A stretch of 64,000 nucleotides of DNA from the NCBI RefSeq assembly GCF_900091615.1, contig NZ_FMIA01000002.1, positions 4,030,001 to 4,094,000 on the forward strand, read 5' to 3'. The notes beneath the pieces are model-generated. The model saw only the letters and a list, made by a program, of their open reading frames with translations. It had not been told where the DNA came from and did not search any database. The stretch is from Micromonospora yangpuensis. Its GTDB lineage: Bacteria > Actinomycetota > Actinomycetes > Mycobacteriales > Micromonosporaceae. Each line of letters opens with the position of its first letter. Position 1 is the stretch's first letter. The position numbers were made by a program, and so were the translations under genes. Shown in pieces: positions 39,290-47,742 of this stretch.

Positions 39290-40237
39290 TCAGCGCGTCG
39301 TCTCGCCGACGAAGTAGGGCTCGGCTGCCTCCAGCCGGGGCACCGGTACGCCGAGCCGGCGGGCTTCGGCCAGGGTGTCGCGACAGACCGCGCGCAACTC
39401 CTCGGGGTTGGCGTGGGCCCGCAGCACCCGGCGCACTGGCGGGAAACGTCGCATCAGCAGGGCGAGCACCGGGGCCACCAGCCAGTGCGGTGCGGTGAGG
39501 GGCAGCAGCTCACCGCGGTGTCGCCGCAGGTCGACGCCGCGGGCCTCGGCCAGCGGTAGCAGTTCGCGGGTGGCCAGGATCGCCTCGCGTACCTCTGCGG
39601 TCCTCAGCCCGGACAACGAACTCCGTCTCAGGTTCTGGGTGTGCAGGCCCGCGTTCTGGATGAAGTGGATCGACAGCCAGCCACGGAAGTCGGAGCTCTC
39701 CCGGATCCTGAGCCCGGCCGCGCGGAAGACCTGGCGCACCACCCGCTCGCGTTCGGTCGGCGGCCGGTCGAACGTGCCGAAGAAGACCACCGGCAGCAGC
39801 GCCGCCCGCAGCACACCGTCGTCGCCGAAGCCGCCGCCGGCGCCGGGAAAGCCCCAGGCCACCTGCGCGGCGGGCAGTTGCTCCGTCGCGGTCGGCGGGT
39901 CGACCCACAGGTTGTTGAACACCAGCACCGTCGCCCCGCCCACGCGTGGGCCCAGGAACGCCACCGCCTCCGCGAAGGAGTAGTGCTGCACGCTCACCAC
40001 GATCAGGTCGAAGTCGTGGTCCGGCTCCAGGGACTCCCGGTAACGCACCGGCCACGCCTCGGTGACGCGCTCACCCCAGGGCTGCCGCCGCGCGTCGAGC
40101 AGGTCGAGGTCGATCGTGTCTCCGTACTGCGCCGCCCGCCCCGGCCGGACGTAGAACTCGACGTGGTGCCCGGCCCGCTCCAGGGCCCACCCGTAGACCG
40201 CACCGATCACGCCCCGACCGAACATCAGGATCTTCAC
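39290..40237 (-). CDS. Ketopantoate-reductase-like (ApbA/PanE) oxidoreductase
   Basis: The 315-residue cytoplasmic NADPH-dependent reductase family protein opens with KILMFGRGVIGAVYGWALERAGHHV, the PanE nucleotide-binding motif. The C-terminal helical domain follows (WLSIHFIQNAGLHT region). Many such homologues are not true PanE enzymes, so pantothenate synthesis is not assured. GTG at 40237 follows GAGG with short spacing. The gene is divergent from a TetR-family gene over 84 bases that carry two equal palindromes, so that repressor probably controls it. Confidence 0.85.
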   Translation of the reverse strand: MKILMFGRGVIGAVYGWALERAGHHVEFYVRPGRAAQYGDTIDLDLLDARRQPWGERVTEAWPVRYRESLEPDHDFDLIVVSVQHYSFAEAVAFLGPRVGGATVLVFNNLWVDPPTATEQLPAAQVAWGFPGAGGGFGDDGVLRAALLPVVFFGTFDRPPTERERVVRQVFRAAGLRIRESSDFRGWLSIHFIQNAGLHTQNLRRSSLSGLRTAEVREAILATRELLPLAEARGVDLRRHRGELLPLTAPHWLVAPVLALLMRRFPPVRRVLRAHANPEELRAVCRDTLAEARRLGVPVPRLEAAEPYFVGETTR

Positions 40238-40259
40238 GCGCACCTCGTATCCTCTAACT

Positions 40260-40272
40260 GGAGAACATCTCC
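40260..40272. promoter_or_regulatory. Candidate TetR operator 1
   Basis: GGAGAACATCTCC has GGAGA/TCTCC arms with a 3-base spacer, in the divergent promoter region between the reductase and TetR genes. The same arms recur 27 bases away. Confidence 0.62.
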
Positions 40273-40285
40273 GGTTCAGAAAATA

Positions 40286-40300
40286 TGGAGACAGTCTCCA
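40286..40300. promoter_or_regulatory. Candidate TetR operator 2
   Basis: TGGAGACAGTCTCCA is a perfect palindrome containing GGAGA-CAG-TCTCC, the same half-sites and spacing as the site at 40260-40272. It lies 22 bases before the TetR start, so autoregulation is likely. Confidence 0.68.
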
Positions 40301-40321
40301 CTTGTCAAACCGGGAGGTCAC

Positions 40322-40996
40322 GTGACCGACGCCAAGCCGCTACGCGCCGACGCCCGTCGTAACCGCGACGCGCTGATCGCCAAGGCCCGCGAACTCTTCG
40401 CCGGGGGCTGCTTCAACCTGCGCTTCGACGACTTCGCCAAACTGGCCGGCGTCGGCACCGGCACGCTCTACCGCCACTTCCCCACCCGGGAGGCCCTGGC
40501 CGAGGCGGTCTACCGCGAAGAACTGGCCGCCCTCTGCGACCGCGCCCGACACCTGCAGGCCACGCTTCCCGCCGCCGAGGCGCTGGCGGCGTTCCTGCAC
40601 GGCTTCGTCGATCACCTGCACACCCACGAGGGCCTCGCCCGCACCCTCGCGACACTCATGGCCACCCGCCCGGACACGCAGGCCGAGGGTGCCCAGGCCC
40701 TGGGCCAGGCCATCGCCGACCTGCTGACCGCCGGAGTCCGGGCCGGAACCATCCGCGACGACGTGGGCGCCGGCACCGTCACGATGGCCCTGCACGGCAT
40801 CTGCGCGGCCTACGACCAGCCCGCTCACCGCACCGACGCGCGCGGCGTGGTCACCCTCCTGCTCGCCGGCCTCCGCCTCCCGCCGGGCGGCGAGGACCGC
40901 CCGGCGGACCCGGCCGGCCGGACCAACAGATCCGACGCCGCCGACCAGGCACCGGCGGCAAGCGCCGGCCGGGACTGCGTAGCCTGGTGCGGGTGA
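40322..40996 (+). CDS. TetR-family transcriptional repressor
   Basis: The 224-residue regulator has an N-terminal helix-turn-helix (about 12-58; AKARELFAGGCFNLRFDDFAKLAGVGTGTLYRHFPTREAL in outline) and a variable ligand-binding helical domain. The last 35 residues are a charged Pro/Ala tail. GTG at 40322 is preceded by GGGAGG with 4-base spacing. Its 3' end overlaps the next gene by about 10 bases. It likely binds the two palindromes just upstream, controlling itself and the divergent reductase. The ligand is unknown. Confidence 0.9.
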   Translation: MTDAKPLRADARRNRDALIAKARELFAGGCFNLRFDDFAKLAGVGTGTLYRHFPTREALAEAVYREELAALCDRARHLQATLPAAEALAAFLHGFVDHLHTHEGLARTLATLMATRPDTQAEGAQALGQAIADLLTAGVRAGTIRDDVGAGTVTMALHGICAAYDQPAHRTDARGVVTLLLAGLRLPPGGEDRPADPAGRTNRSDAADQAPAASAGRDCVAWCG

Positions 40997-42225
40997 CATC
41001 GGTACGGGAACGGATCAGGGCGGTGCTCGCCGGGACGGTCGACTACGAAGCGGGGTTGGACGCGCTGACCGTCACGCCGTCGGTCGAGGTCGACCCGGAG
41101 CTGGTGGCCGCGAAGGACGAGGCGTGCGCGCGGCTGTGGCGCAGCGGGTGGCAGCCGGCCGAGCTGCACCGGGTGGTCGCCCGGCGGGGCCGGCCGCACC
41201 AGGCCGACCTGGTGACCGACGCGGTCGCCGGGTACCTGCGCCAGTTTCCCGGTGCCACGGTCGACCACCGGTGGCGGGCGCAGGCGGACACCCTCGGCGC
41301 GCGGGTCTGGTGGACCGGCGACGCGACGTACGTCGACGAACTCGCGGCCCGCTGGCGGCTCGACCGGGTGGTCGTACTCGATCTGATGTTGGGCCTGCTC
41401 GCCATCCTGGCCACGCTCCCCCCGATCGAGAAGCTCGTCCCCGCGCCCGGCTCCGCCACCGCGCCGGCTGACGCGTCGGGCACCGTCGGGTCGTCCCGGA
41501 CCGACCCCCGGCTGCTGGACCGGGTACGCGCCCTGCTGGCCAAGGCGGAGTCCACGACCTTCCCGGCCGAGGCGGAGACCTACACCGCCAAGGCCCAGGA
41601 ACTGGTCACCCGGCACAGCCTGGACGAGGCGCTGCTGGCCGCGCGCGGCGGTGACCCGGCGACACCGGTGGTGCCGTACGCGCGGCGGATCGGCGTGGAC
41701 CACCCGCACGAGAAGGCGAAGGCCGCCCTGCTGGACGCCGTCGCCCGGGCCAACCACTGCCACACGGTCTCGTCACCGGAGCTGGCGTTCAGCACCGTCT
41801 TCGGCTTCGACACCGACATCGACGCGGTCGACCTGCTCTACACCTCCCTGCTGGTGCAGGCCCACCAGGCGATGGCCCGGGCCGAGCCGCCGGGCGGGAA
41901 GGCCGGCCGGAACCGCCTGAAGGCGTTCCGCCAGTCGTTCCTGGTGGCGTTCGCGGCCCGGATCGACGAACGACTGGCCGGCGCGGCACAGCTCGCGTTG
42001 GCGCAGGCCACCGGCCGGGGCGCCGGCGACGGGGGAACCGACCCGGCCGACCTGCTGCCGGTGCTCGCCCGCCGGGACGAACAGATCCGCGAGACCATGC
42101 GGCGGGTCTTTCCCCACACGGTCCGGGCCCGGGCCAGCCGGGTGGACAGCCACGAGGGCTGGGAGTCCGGCCGGCGGGCCGCCGACCACGCGGCCCTGCC
42201 GACCGGCACCGCACCAGGCCGGTAG
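40987..42225 (+). CDS. DUF2786 domain protein
   Basis: The 412-residue cytoplasmic protein carries a DUF2786 domain near 175-215 (VRALLAKAESTTFPAEAETYTAKAQEL, ending in RHSLDEALL), which follows an N-terminal helical region and a Pro/Ala linker. The C-terminal part contains NHCHTV, FGFDTDIDAVDLLYTSLLVQA and is common to many actinobacterial DUF2786 proteins. No biochemical role is established. It starts with GTG (40987 or 40993) overlapping the end of the TetR gene and may be co-transcribed with it. Confidence 0.8.
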   Translation: MRVTSVRERIRAVLAGTVDYEAGLDALTVTPSVEVDPELVAAKDEACARLWRSGWQPAELHRVVARRGRPHQADLVTDAVAGYLRQFPGATVDHRWRAQADTLGARVWWTGDATYVDELAARWRLDRVVVLDLMLGLLAILATLPPIEKLVPAPGSATAPADASGTVGSSRTDPRLLDRVRALLAKAESTTFPAEAETYTAKAQELVTRHSLDEALLAARGGDPATPVVPYARRIGVDHPHEKAKAALLDAVARANHCHTVSSPELAFSTVFGFDTDIDAVDLLYTSLLVQAHQAMARAEPPGGKAGRNRLKAFRQSFLVAFAARIDERLAGAAQLALAQATGRGAGDGGTDPADLLPVLARRDEQIRETMRRVFPHTVRARASRVDSHEGWESGRRAADHAALPTGTAPGR

Positions 42226-42248
42226 TCCCGCTGCGGTGCCGGCGGGAC
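42225..42248. terminator. Possible terminator between convergent genes
   Basis: GTCCCGC/GCGGGAC arms (7 bp) with a 10-base loop lie at the DUF2786 stop and before the end of the convergent methyltransferase gene. Confidence 0.45.
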
Positions 42249-42251
42249 CGC

Positions 42252-43085
42252 TCAGGACTTGCGCGCCACCCCACCGACGATGGTGTGGTAGGTGGCGGTC
42301 TGCGGGGAGATCTTCTCACTGTCCGGCCGCCACTCCGCCAACGGGACCAGCCCGGGCGGCAGCAGCTCCAGACCGCCGAAGAAGCCCATGATCTCCTCGC
42401 GGGTGCGCCACCGACCGGTGCCGAGGGTCTCGTTGAAGACCTTCTCCACCTCCCGGGCCCGCTGCGAGACCTCCGGTTGGGCGTCGCCCGGATCGTGGAA
42501 GTGCGAGATGGCAAGGTAGCTGCCGGCCGGCAGGGCGGCGACGAGCCGCCGGGCGACACCGGCGGGATCGTCGTCGTCGTGCAGGTGGTGCAGGATCGCC
42601 AGGAGCAGCAACCCGACCGGCCGGTCGAAGTCGATCAGATTCCGGTCGTGCAGCTGCGCCAGCAGTTCCTCCGGCTGCCGGGCGTCGGCCCCGACCACAG
42701 TGGTGGTCCGGGCGTCGGCGAGCAGGGCACGACCGTGCGTCAGCGCCATGGGATCGTTGTCCACGTAGACCACCCGGGCATCGGGGTCGACCTCGTGGGC
42801 GATCTCGTGCACGTTGCCCTGGGTGGGCAGACCGGAACCGAGGTCGAGGAACTGGCGGATGCCGGCCTCCGCGGCCAGGTACCGCACCGATCGGCGGAGG
42901 AAGGCCCGACAGGCCCGCCCCGCCTCGGGACCGTCCGGCGTGACCCGCAGCGCCATCTGGGCGGCCTGCCGGTCGACCTCGAAGTTGTCCTTGCCGCCCA
43001 GATAGTAGTCGTAGACCCGGGCGATGCTGGGTCGGGTGATGTCGACACCCGGGGGCGCCGCCTGCTCACTCGTCAACGTTTCCAT
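42252..43085 (-). CDS. SAM-dependent methyltransferase, Methyltransf_19 (DUF574) family
   Basis: The 277-residue protein belongs to the large actinomycete family formerly DUF574. The family start DITRPSIARVYDYYLGGKDNFEVDR, SAM motif FLDLGSGLPTQGNVHEIA, VVYVDNDPMALTHGRALL and LLLAILHHLHDDDDP are all present. Members are expanded in actinomycetes and lack assigned substrates. ATG at 43085 gives the family-typical N-terminus, but GGAGGG directly abuts it; ATG at 43097 or upstream GTG codons are alternatives. Confidence 0.88.
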   Translation of the reverse strand: METLTSEQAAPPGVDITRPSIARVYDYYLGGKDNFEVDRQAAQMALRVTPDGPEAGRACRAFLRRSVRYLAAEAGIRQFLDLGSGLPTQGNVHEIAHEVDPDARVVYVDNDPMALTHGRALLADARTTTVVGADARQPEELLAQLHDRNLIDFDRPVGLLLLAILHHLHDDDDPAGVARRLVAALPAGSYLAISHFHDPGDAQPEVSQRAREVEKVFNETLGTGRWRTREEIMGFFGGLELLPPGLVPLAEWRPDSEKISPQTATYHTIVGGVARKS

Positions 43086-43317
43086 CCCTCCGAACATGGC
43101 CACGCTGGTCACCCACCGGCGGGAAGACCACGACACCCAGAGCCGCCGACGCGACGCCGGCGCACACAGAGCGGGGCCAACTGTGTCACGAGCGTAAATG
43201 AACGGGTTCCGCAGGTCGATTCCGCGTGGCCACCTGCGGTAACACCGCTGGTCACCGTACTATGTGCACGGTCCGCAGGGGGTGCCGCGTCGCGGGCGGA
43301 GGCTGCCTGACCAGACC

Positions 43318-43722
43318 CTAGGACCGTCGCTGGCCGGCATCGGTCCCGGTGCCCAGTTCGGTGAGCACCCGCTGCCTCAGGAGTTCGTACTGCCGCCGGC
43401 AGCGTCGCGGGGCACCCGGTGGCCGGTGTTGCACCCGACCGCCGACGATCACCTCCTCCGGCCGGAACTGCTCGGCGGTGAGGTCCACGTCCCGACCGTC
43501 GGGCAGCCGGTTCCAGTAGTGGTAACCGGTCCGGGCGCCCCCGACGAGGACCTCGCCGAGGATCAGGTCCCCGCCGAGCAGATCCTGGACGACGAGCGCG
43601 GTGACCCCGCACTGGCCCCGGGCGGGGTTGTCCGGCCGCCAGTCCGGCACGTCGTGCGGGTCGCAGGTCTCCACCGTCCAACTGGCCCGCAGAATCGGCG
43701 ACAGTACTTCCAGGTCGGGCAT
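43318..43722 (-). CDS. YunG-like small protein
   Basis: The 134-residue protein resembles the YunG family: RGQCGVTALVVQDLLGGDLILGEV followed by YHYWNRLPDGRDVDLTAEQF. The Cys-Gly-Val-Thr-Ala and His-Tyr-Trp-Asn elements recall papain-like folds such as transglutaminase/NlpC, though no activity is proven for YunG. ATG at 43722 is supported by GAGGAG 8 bases upstream. It is a single gene with 220 bases to the next minus-strand gene. Confidence 0.72.
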   Translation of the reverse strand: MPDLEVLSPILRASWTVETCDPHDVPDWRPDNPARGQCGVTALVVQDLLGGDLILGEVLVGGARTGYHYWNRLPDGRDVDLTAEQFRPEEVIVGGRVQHRPPGAPRRCRRQYELLRQRVLTELGTGTDAGQRRS

Positions 43723-43970
43723 TCGCGGATCTCCTCGTTCGGCTAAGCCGGGTAGGACGCTTCCCCGAAGGGGTGCGCCCTCGACCGGATCGAGGGTCAA
43801 GCTCGCGGGCGTCCGTGCGGCCGGCCCACGAGACCCGAAAATTCCGGAACCACAAAATTCGACAGACGTCGATGTAGAGTCTGGTCGCGACCACGTGACG
43901 GGTCGCTGGCGATCCACCGGGGCAGCGCCGCCTCCACTCTGCAGAACCAACGACGTCTGGGGACGAGCAC

Positions 43971-45203
43971 ATGAACGAAGATCAGGAGGGTCGGCTGCGG
44001 ACCCGATGGCGGCGGGCGGCCCGAACCGCCGCCGCGACGGCGGTCTCCCTCGGGGTGGCCATCCTCGCCATCGGTGTCACCGCCGGTGCGGCCGTGGCGG
44101 GTGGCAGCCCGGCCGAGCGGAGCACCTCGAACATCTCGCTCGCCGCCGCACCGGTGTCCCGGGTCGCCGCCGGTGACCTGCACACCTGTGTGATCCGCAC
44201 CGACGGGACGCTCTGGTGCTGGGGCAACAACTTCAACGGTCAGCTCGGCGACGGCACCACCACGAACCGGACCGGCCCCGTCCGGGTCGGCACCGCCACC
44301 ACCTGGGCGCGCATCGACGCCGGCAAGACCAACACCTGCGCGGTACGCACCGACGGCACGCTGTGGTGCTGGGGTGGCAACAGCAACGGACAGCTCGGCG
44401 ACGGCACCACCACACCCCGGACCAGCCCGGTGCAGATCGGCACCGCCACCACCTGGGCCAGCGTCAGCACCAGCAGCAACCACACCTGCGCGGTCCGGAC
44501 CACCGGCACCCTGTGGTGCTGGGGCCTGAACAGTCACACGCAGCTCGGCACCGGCACCACTCCCCTGCTGACAACCACCCCGCTGCAGGTCGGCACGGCG
44601 ACCACCTGGGCCAGCGTCACGACCGGGTACGCGCACAGCTGCGCCCTGCGCACCGACGGCACCCTGTGGTGCTGGGGCAGCAGCTCCGACGGACAGCTCG
44701 GCCTCGGCATCTTCAGCTTCCGGTCGACCCCGACGCAGGTGGGCACCGCGACCACCTGGACCGGCGTGACCGCCGGATACGTACACACCTGCGCGGTCCA
44801 GGCCAACGGGACCCTGTGGTGCTGGGGCGAGAACGGGTACGGCCAGGTGGGCGCGGGCAGCGGACCCCAGACCACACCCCTGCAGGTCGGCACCGCCACC
44901 ACCTGGGCACAGGTCGCCACCAGCGTCGACACGTCGTGCGCGACGCGTACCGACGGCAGCCTGTGGTGCTGGGGCAGGAACACCGACGGGCAGGTAGGCG
45001 ACGGGACCACCACCCACCGGCCGGCACCGACCCGGGTAGGCACCGCCACGGCCTGGACGGGCGGGCTGGCCGTGTCCCACCACGCCTGTGCCACGCGCAC
45101 CGACGGCAACCTGTGGTGCTGGGGCGACAACTTCCTCGGGCAGCTCGGTGACGGCACCACCACCGCCCGGTCGACCCCGGCGCTGGTGGTCCTGCCGGAC
45201 TGA
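43971..45203 (+). CDS. Secreted RCC1-repeat beta-propeller protein
   Basis: The 410-residue protein has a basic N-terminus, a signal or anchor segment (about 18-43, ending AAVAGG), and seven RCC1-type repeats. Each repeat follows the pattern of Cys, about eight residues, then LWCWG and GQLGDGT, giving two cysteines per blade that could form blade-stabilising disulfides outside the cell. Seven repeats fit one closed propeller. The DNA of the repeats is itself similar. No enzyme motif is seen; binding to protein or glycan is likely. The ATG at 43971 has GGGGACGAG upstream. Confidence 0.83.
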   Translation: MNEDQEGRLRTRWRRAARTAAATAVSLGVAILAIGVTAGAAVAGGSPAERSTSNISLAAAPVSRVAAGDLHTCVIRTDGTLWCWGNNFNGQLGDGTTTNRTGPVRVGTATTWARIDAGKTNTCAVRTDGTLWCWGGNSNGQLGDGTTTPRTSPVQIGTATTWASVSTSSNHTCAVRTTGTLWCWGLNSHTQLGTGTTPLLTTTPLQVGTATTWASVTTGYAHSCALRTDGTLWCWGSSSDGQLGLGIFSFRSTPTQVGTATTWTGVTAGYVHTCAVQANGTLWCWGENGYGQVGAGSGPQTTPLQVGTATTWAQVATSVDTSCATRTDGSLWCWGRNTDGQVGDGTTTHRPAPTRVGTATAWTGGLAVSHHACATRTDGNLWCWGDNFLGQLGDGTTTARSTPALVVLPD

Positions 45204-45344
45204 CCCGCACCGTCGGCCGGGGTCGCCGCCAGCACGGCGACGACCCCGGCCACCGGCGACGGTGCCACCGCATCGGCGGTCATGTTCGCGGCACCTGTCC
45301 CACGTTCCCGGCCGACGACGGGGCCTCGGGTAGGGTCGCCTCCC

Positions 45345-45509
45345 GTGGATGCGGCCCCGGAGAGTCTGATGATCGCTGTCGCACCGGGGCAGGTGAAGCT
45401 GTCGGACCGGCGGACGCAGCGCCGGTGGTCGGTCGCACTCGAACCGTACGAGATCGGCGCCTACCCGGTAACCCAGGCCCGGTACGCCCTGGTCACCGGC
45501 GAACAGTCA
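45345..45509 (+). pseudogene. 5' fragment of a SUMF1/FGE-like gene
   Basis: The frame from GTG 45345 or ATG 45369 reads VAPGQVKLSDRRTQRRWSV, then LEPYEIGAYPVTQARYALVTGE, the N-terminal start of formylglycine-generating-enzyme-like (SUMF1) proteins, where the PVTQ element is characteristic. Homology stops at about 45509 and the remaining 200 or more residues of the family are missing; the frame runs into unrelated sequence. It is best read as a truncated remnant after deletion or insertion. Confidence 0.7.
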
Positions 45510-45662
45510 GATTTCCGTCACGACACCGTCGCGCGGGACCACCCACGACAACCTCCACCGGCTGACGCCGCCGCACCATGTTGGACACCTGGATCGCGTG
45601 GTAGTCGTCGGTGATCCGCCGGACCGGCAGGCTGTCGGGGCGGCGGACGTGCGCGCAGAGCA

Positions 45663-45680
45663 CGCCCCTGGCCAGGGGCG
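45663..45680. promoter_or_regulatory. Perfect 18-bp palindrome upstream of 45738
   Basis: CGCCCCTGGCCAGGGGCG is perfectly self-complementary with no spacer and lies 57 bases before the start of the next gene. It could be an operator or a remnant hairpin. Confidence 0.35.
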
Positions 45681-45737
45681 ATGGCAGCGTTGATCCACTA
45701 CACTGGCGGAGCTGTGACCCGCGACCGAAGGACGTAC

Positions 45738-46391
45738 ATGGCCCGCCCCTACGATCCCGGACCGAAGCAGTTCGTCTTCGCTGTCGGTGACGGCAACGAT
45801 CAACACGTCTCGGTGGGCGACCCCCAGGAGGCCTACACGGCGTTCTCGGCGTTCTTCCAGGGTCGGGAGGCTGACACCTACCGCATCGAAGATGAAGCGG
45901 CGAGGCAGAGTCTGGTGCTCATGCCCGGTCTGGGGGTGATCTCCCGGATCAGGGAGGCGGATCAACCTCGGTCGGAACACCTCCGGATCGACCGGGTCAA
46001 CCGTTGCCTTACGGGCGCGATGCTGTTCTTCGAGAACGGGTACGCCGGCCTCGACTCCTTCGGCCAGTGGTTCTCCGACCTCGCCGACCTCGACGCGGCA
46101 CCGGAGGCCCGCGGTGCCGCCCGCGCCGCCACGTTCACGACGGAGGCAGCGGCGATCGTCGAGGTCGCCCGGATCTGGGCGGCTTCGGGCTTCGTCGACC
46201 CCAGCGACCGGTACTTCGTCTTCTTCGGCTCGCGCAACGTCGACGAGGACCGAGCCGAACGAGCCGAGCTGCTCCAGTTGATCGAGTTCCTCGGTCTCGA
46301 ACGGGTCGACGCCCCGGCCGAGGCCGCCGGGGGCGAGGTCTGGGTACGCACCGACCCACGTCTCGACACCGAATTCGCCCGGTGGTCGTGA
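45738..46391 (+). CDS. Hypothetical protein sharing a domain with its downstream neighbour
   Basis: The 217-residue protein has no signal peptide or membrane segment and I do not recognise its family. Its first 130 residues align with the last 130 of the next gene product: both contain an IEDE motif, a following hydrophobic strand ending in RI, and a G-x-x-x-LD-x-FG-x-W-x-S-acidic motif (LDSFGQWFSD here). The last 90 residues (SDRYFVFFGSRNVDEDRAERAELL) are different. ATG at 45738 has GAAGGA upstream. It is 28 bases before the next gene, so the two likely form an operon. Confidence 0.65.
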   Translation: MARPYDPGPKQFVFAVGDGNDQHVSVGDPQEAYTAFSAFFQGREADTYRIEDEAARQSLVLMPGLGVISRIREADQPRSEHLRIDRVNRCLTGAMLFFENGYAGLDSFGQWFSDLADLDAAPEARGAARAATFTTEAAAIVEVARIWAASGFVDPSDRYFVFFGSRNVDEDRAERAELLQLIEFLGLERVDAPAEAAGGEVWVRTDPRLDTEFARWS

Positions 46392-46419
46392 ACAGCCGGC
46401 GCGGGGGAAGGCCTGAGCG

Positions 46420-47679
46420 GTGAGAGACATCGTTTTCACGCGGAGCGGCTGGCTGCCGAGCGCGATCCGCGAGGACGGCGAGCTGAAGCTGATGCTCGCC
46501 GCCGGGGCCGACGCCAACCACGATCCCCGCACGTTCACGTTCCCGATCTCCGAAGCGCATCTCGCGGTGATCCGGGAGGACCTGGGTCGGCACCTGCTGC
46601 TGTGGAGTGCGGTCCTGCCGCTCTGTGACGCCGCCGGCACCCGGGGTCGACTCGACGAGGACGCTGCCGTCGCGCTCCTGGACCCGATTCTGCTCTCCTC
46701 GCCCGGGGACGTCGACGCGTTCTTCCGGCGCGTCCGGTGGGACAGGAGCCGGCTGGTCGCCCATGGTGCCGACATCGGTCTGCTTGAGCGCGGTCAGCTC
46801 TGCGCGGCGATGCGCGCGGCGACGGAGGGTGCGGACGACAAGCGTGCGCAGCAGTATCACGCGGATCGCCGGCGCGCCGAGCGCGGAGTGGTCCTCGGGC
46901 CACTCGACACCGGGATACTGAGGTACACGGGCCAGTATCTGCACGGCGCGACGATTCCCAGGCGGCTGCCCGATGCCGTCGAACCGGCGCTGCTGCCCCA
47001 GGTCATGCAGGTGATCGACACCGCGGAGCGGGCGTGCGTCGGGATGCGGATCGGCCTCGATCCGCGGCGGGGAAACCGGGCCACGGACCGGCACGACTGG
47101 GATCGGATGGCGGCCACGGTCGACGCGGCCCTGCGCCGGGCGTACCCCGAACTCGTCGAGGACGCGGTGCGGACGGTGAGTTTCCTGATGTGCTCGGAGG
47201 CGGCGGACCGCGCCAGGAGCACCCCGGTGGAGGACGACGACGAGGTTACCGACGGCCACGGCGACCTCGGTGAGGGTGCGAGAAAGACCGTCCTGTCGTT
47301 CACCGATGACCAGGGCACCGAGAAGAAGTGGTTCCGGGACGGCCCGCGCACCGCCTCCGCCGAGTTCTGGGAGTTCGTCGCCGAACGCTCCACCGGCGAC
47401 AACGAGGTGTTCACCATCGAGGACGAGGAGCGGGGCGAGGGGATCCAGCTGCACTTCTACGCGGACTCCGTCGCCCGGATCACGACGGTGCGACCCGGCG
47501 ATGCCGGGTCGCACCCGCAGTACCGGGTCGAGTACTGCCTGGTCGACGGGCTCGGCGGGTACCGGAAGCTGGTGAGCGCCTTCGTCCGTGGCGGCTGCGC
47601 CGCACTCGACCAGTTCGGTCCCTGGATGTCGGAGGTCGCCGAGTTCGAGCGTGCGCGTCGTCGGCGCGACGTCCGGTAG
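46420..47679 (+). CDS. Uncharacterised actinobacterial protein (DUF6357-like)
   Basis: The 419-residue cytoplasmic protein opens with RDIVFTRSGWLPSAIREDG and LKLMLAAGADANHDPRTFTF, and resembles a conserved actinomycete family that I believe is DUF6357; that assignment is from memory and uncertain. Residues about 290-410 form the domain shared with the upstream gene product (FTIEDEE, LDQFGPWMSE). GTG at 46420 follows GGGGGAAGG. The pair could be an effector/immunity or regulatory couple, but nothing in the sequence shows this. Confidence 0.65.
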   Translation: MRDIVFTRSGWLPSAIREDGELKLMLAAGADANHDPRTFTFPISEAHLAVIREDLGRHLLLWSAVLPLCDAAGTRGRLDEDAAVALLDPILLSSPGDVDAFFRRVRWDRSRLVAHGADIGLLERGQLCAAMRAATEGADDKRAQQYHADRRRAERGVVLGPLDTGILRYTGQYLHGATIPRRLPDAVEPALLPQVMQVIDTAERACVGMRIGLDPRRGNRATDRHDWDRMAATVDAALRRAYPELVEDAVRTVSFLMCSEAADRARSTPVEDDDEVTDGHGDLGEGARKTVLSFTDDQGTEKKWFRDGPRTASAEFWEFVAERSTGDNEVFTIEDEERGEGIQLHFYADSVARITTVRPGDAGSHPQYRVEYCLVDGLGGYRKLVSAFVRGGCAALDQFGPWMSEVAEFERARRRRDVR

Positions 47680-47695
47680 CCCCCAGCGGGAACCC

Positions 47696-47740
47696 ACCCC
47701 CGCGCCGGTGGCGGCAGCGGCTCCGGATCGGGGCGGGGGT
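47696..47740. terminator. Possible bidirectional terminator
   Basis: ACCCCCGC/GCGGGGGT arms (8 bp) enclose 29 bases rich in CCGG self-pairing, between the convergent 46420 gene and the LuxR-family gene. Confidence 0.45.
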
Positions 47741-47742
47741 CG

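Larger units (their letters stand above)
45204..45737. other. Gene-poor stretch with gene remnants
   Basis: Between the RCC1-type gene and the next intact gene lie 534 bases. The left part holds a broken SUMF1-like 5' end (45345-45509). From about 45510 to 45690 the minus strand has an open frame reading ITDDYHAIQVSNMVRRRQP, which may be the tail of another dead gene that I cannot identify. An 18-bp perfect palindrome is at 45663-45680. Confidence 0.5.

Noticed and set aside
44170..45190. Regularly spaced DNA repeats
   Set aside because: They are coding repeats of the RCC1 propeller, about 150 bases apart and diverged, not a CRISPR array.
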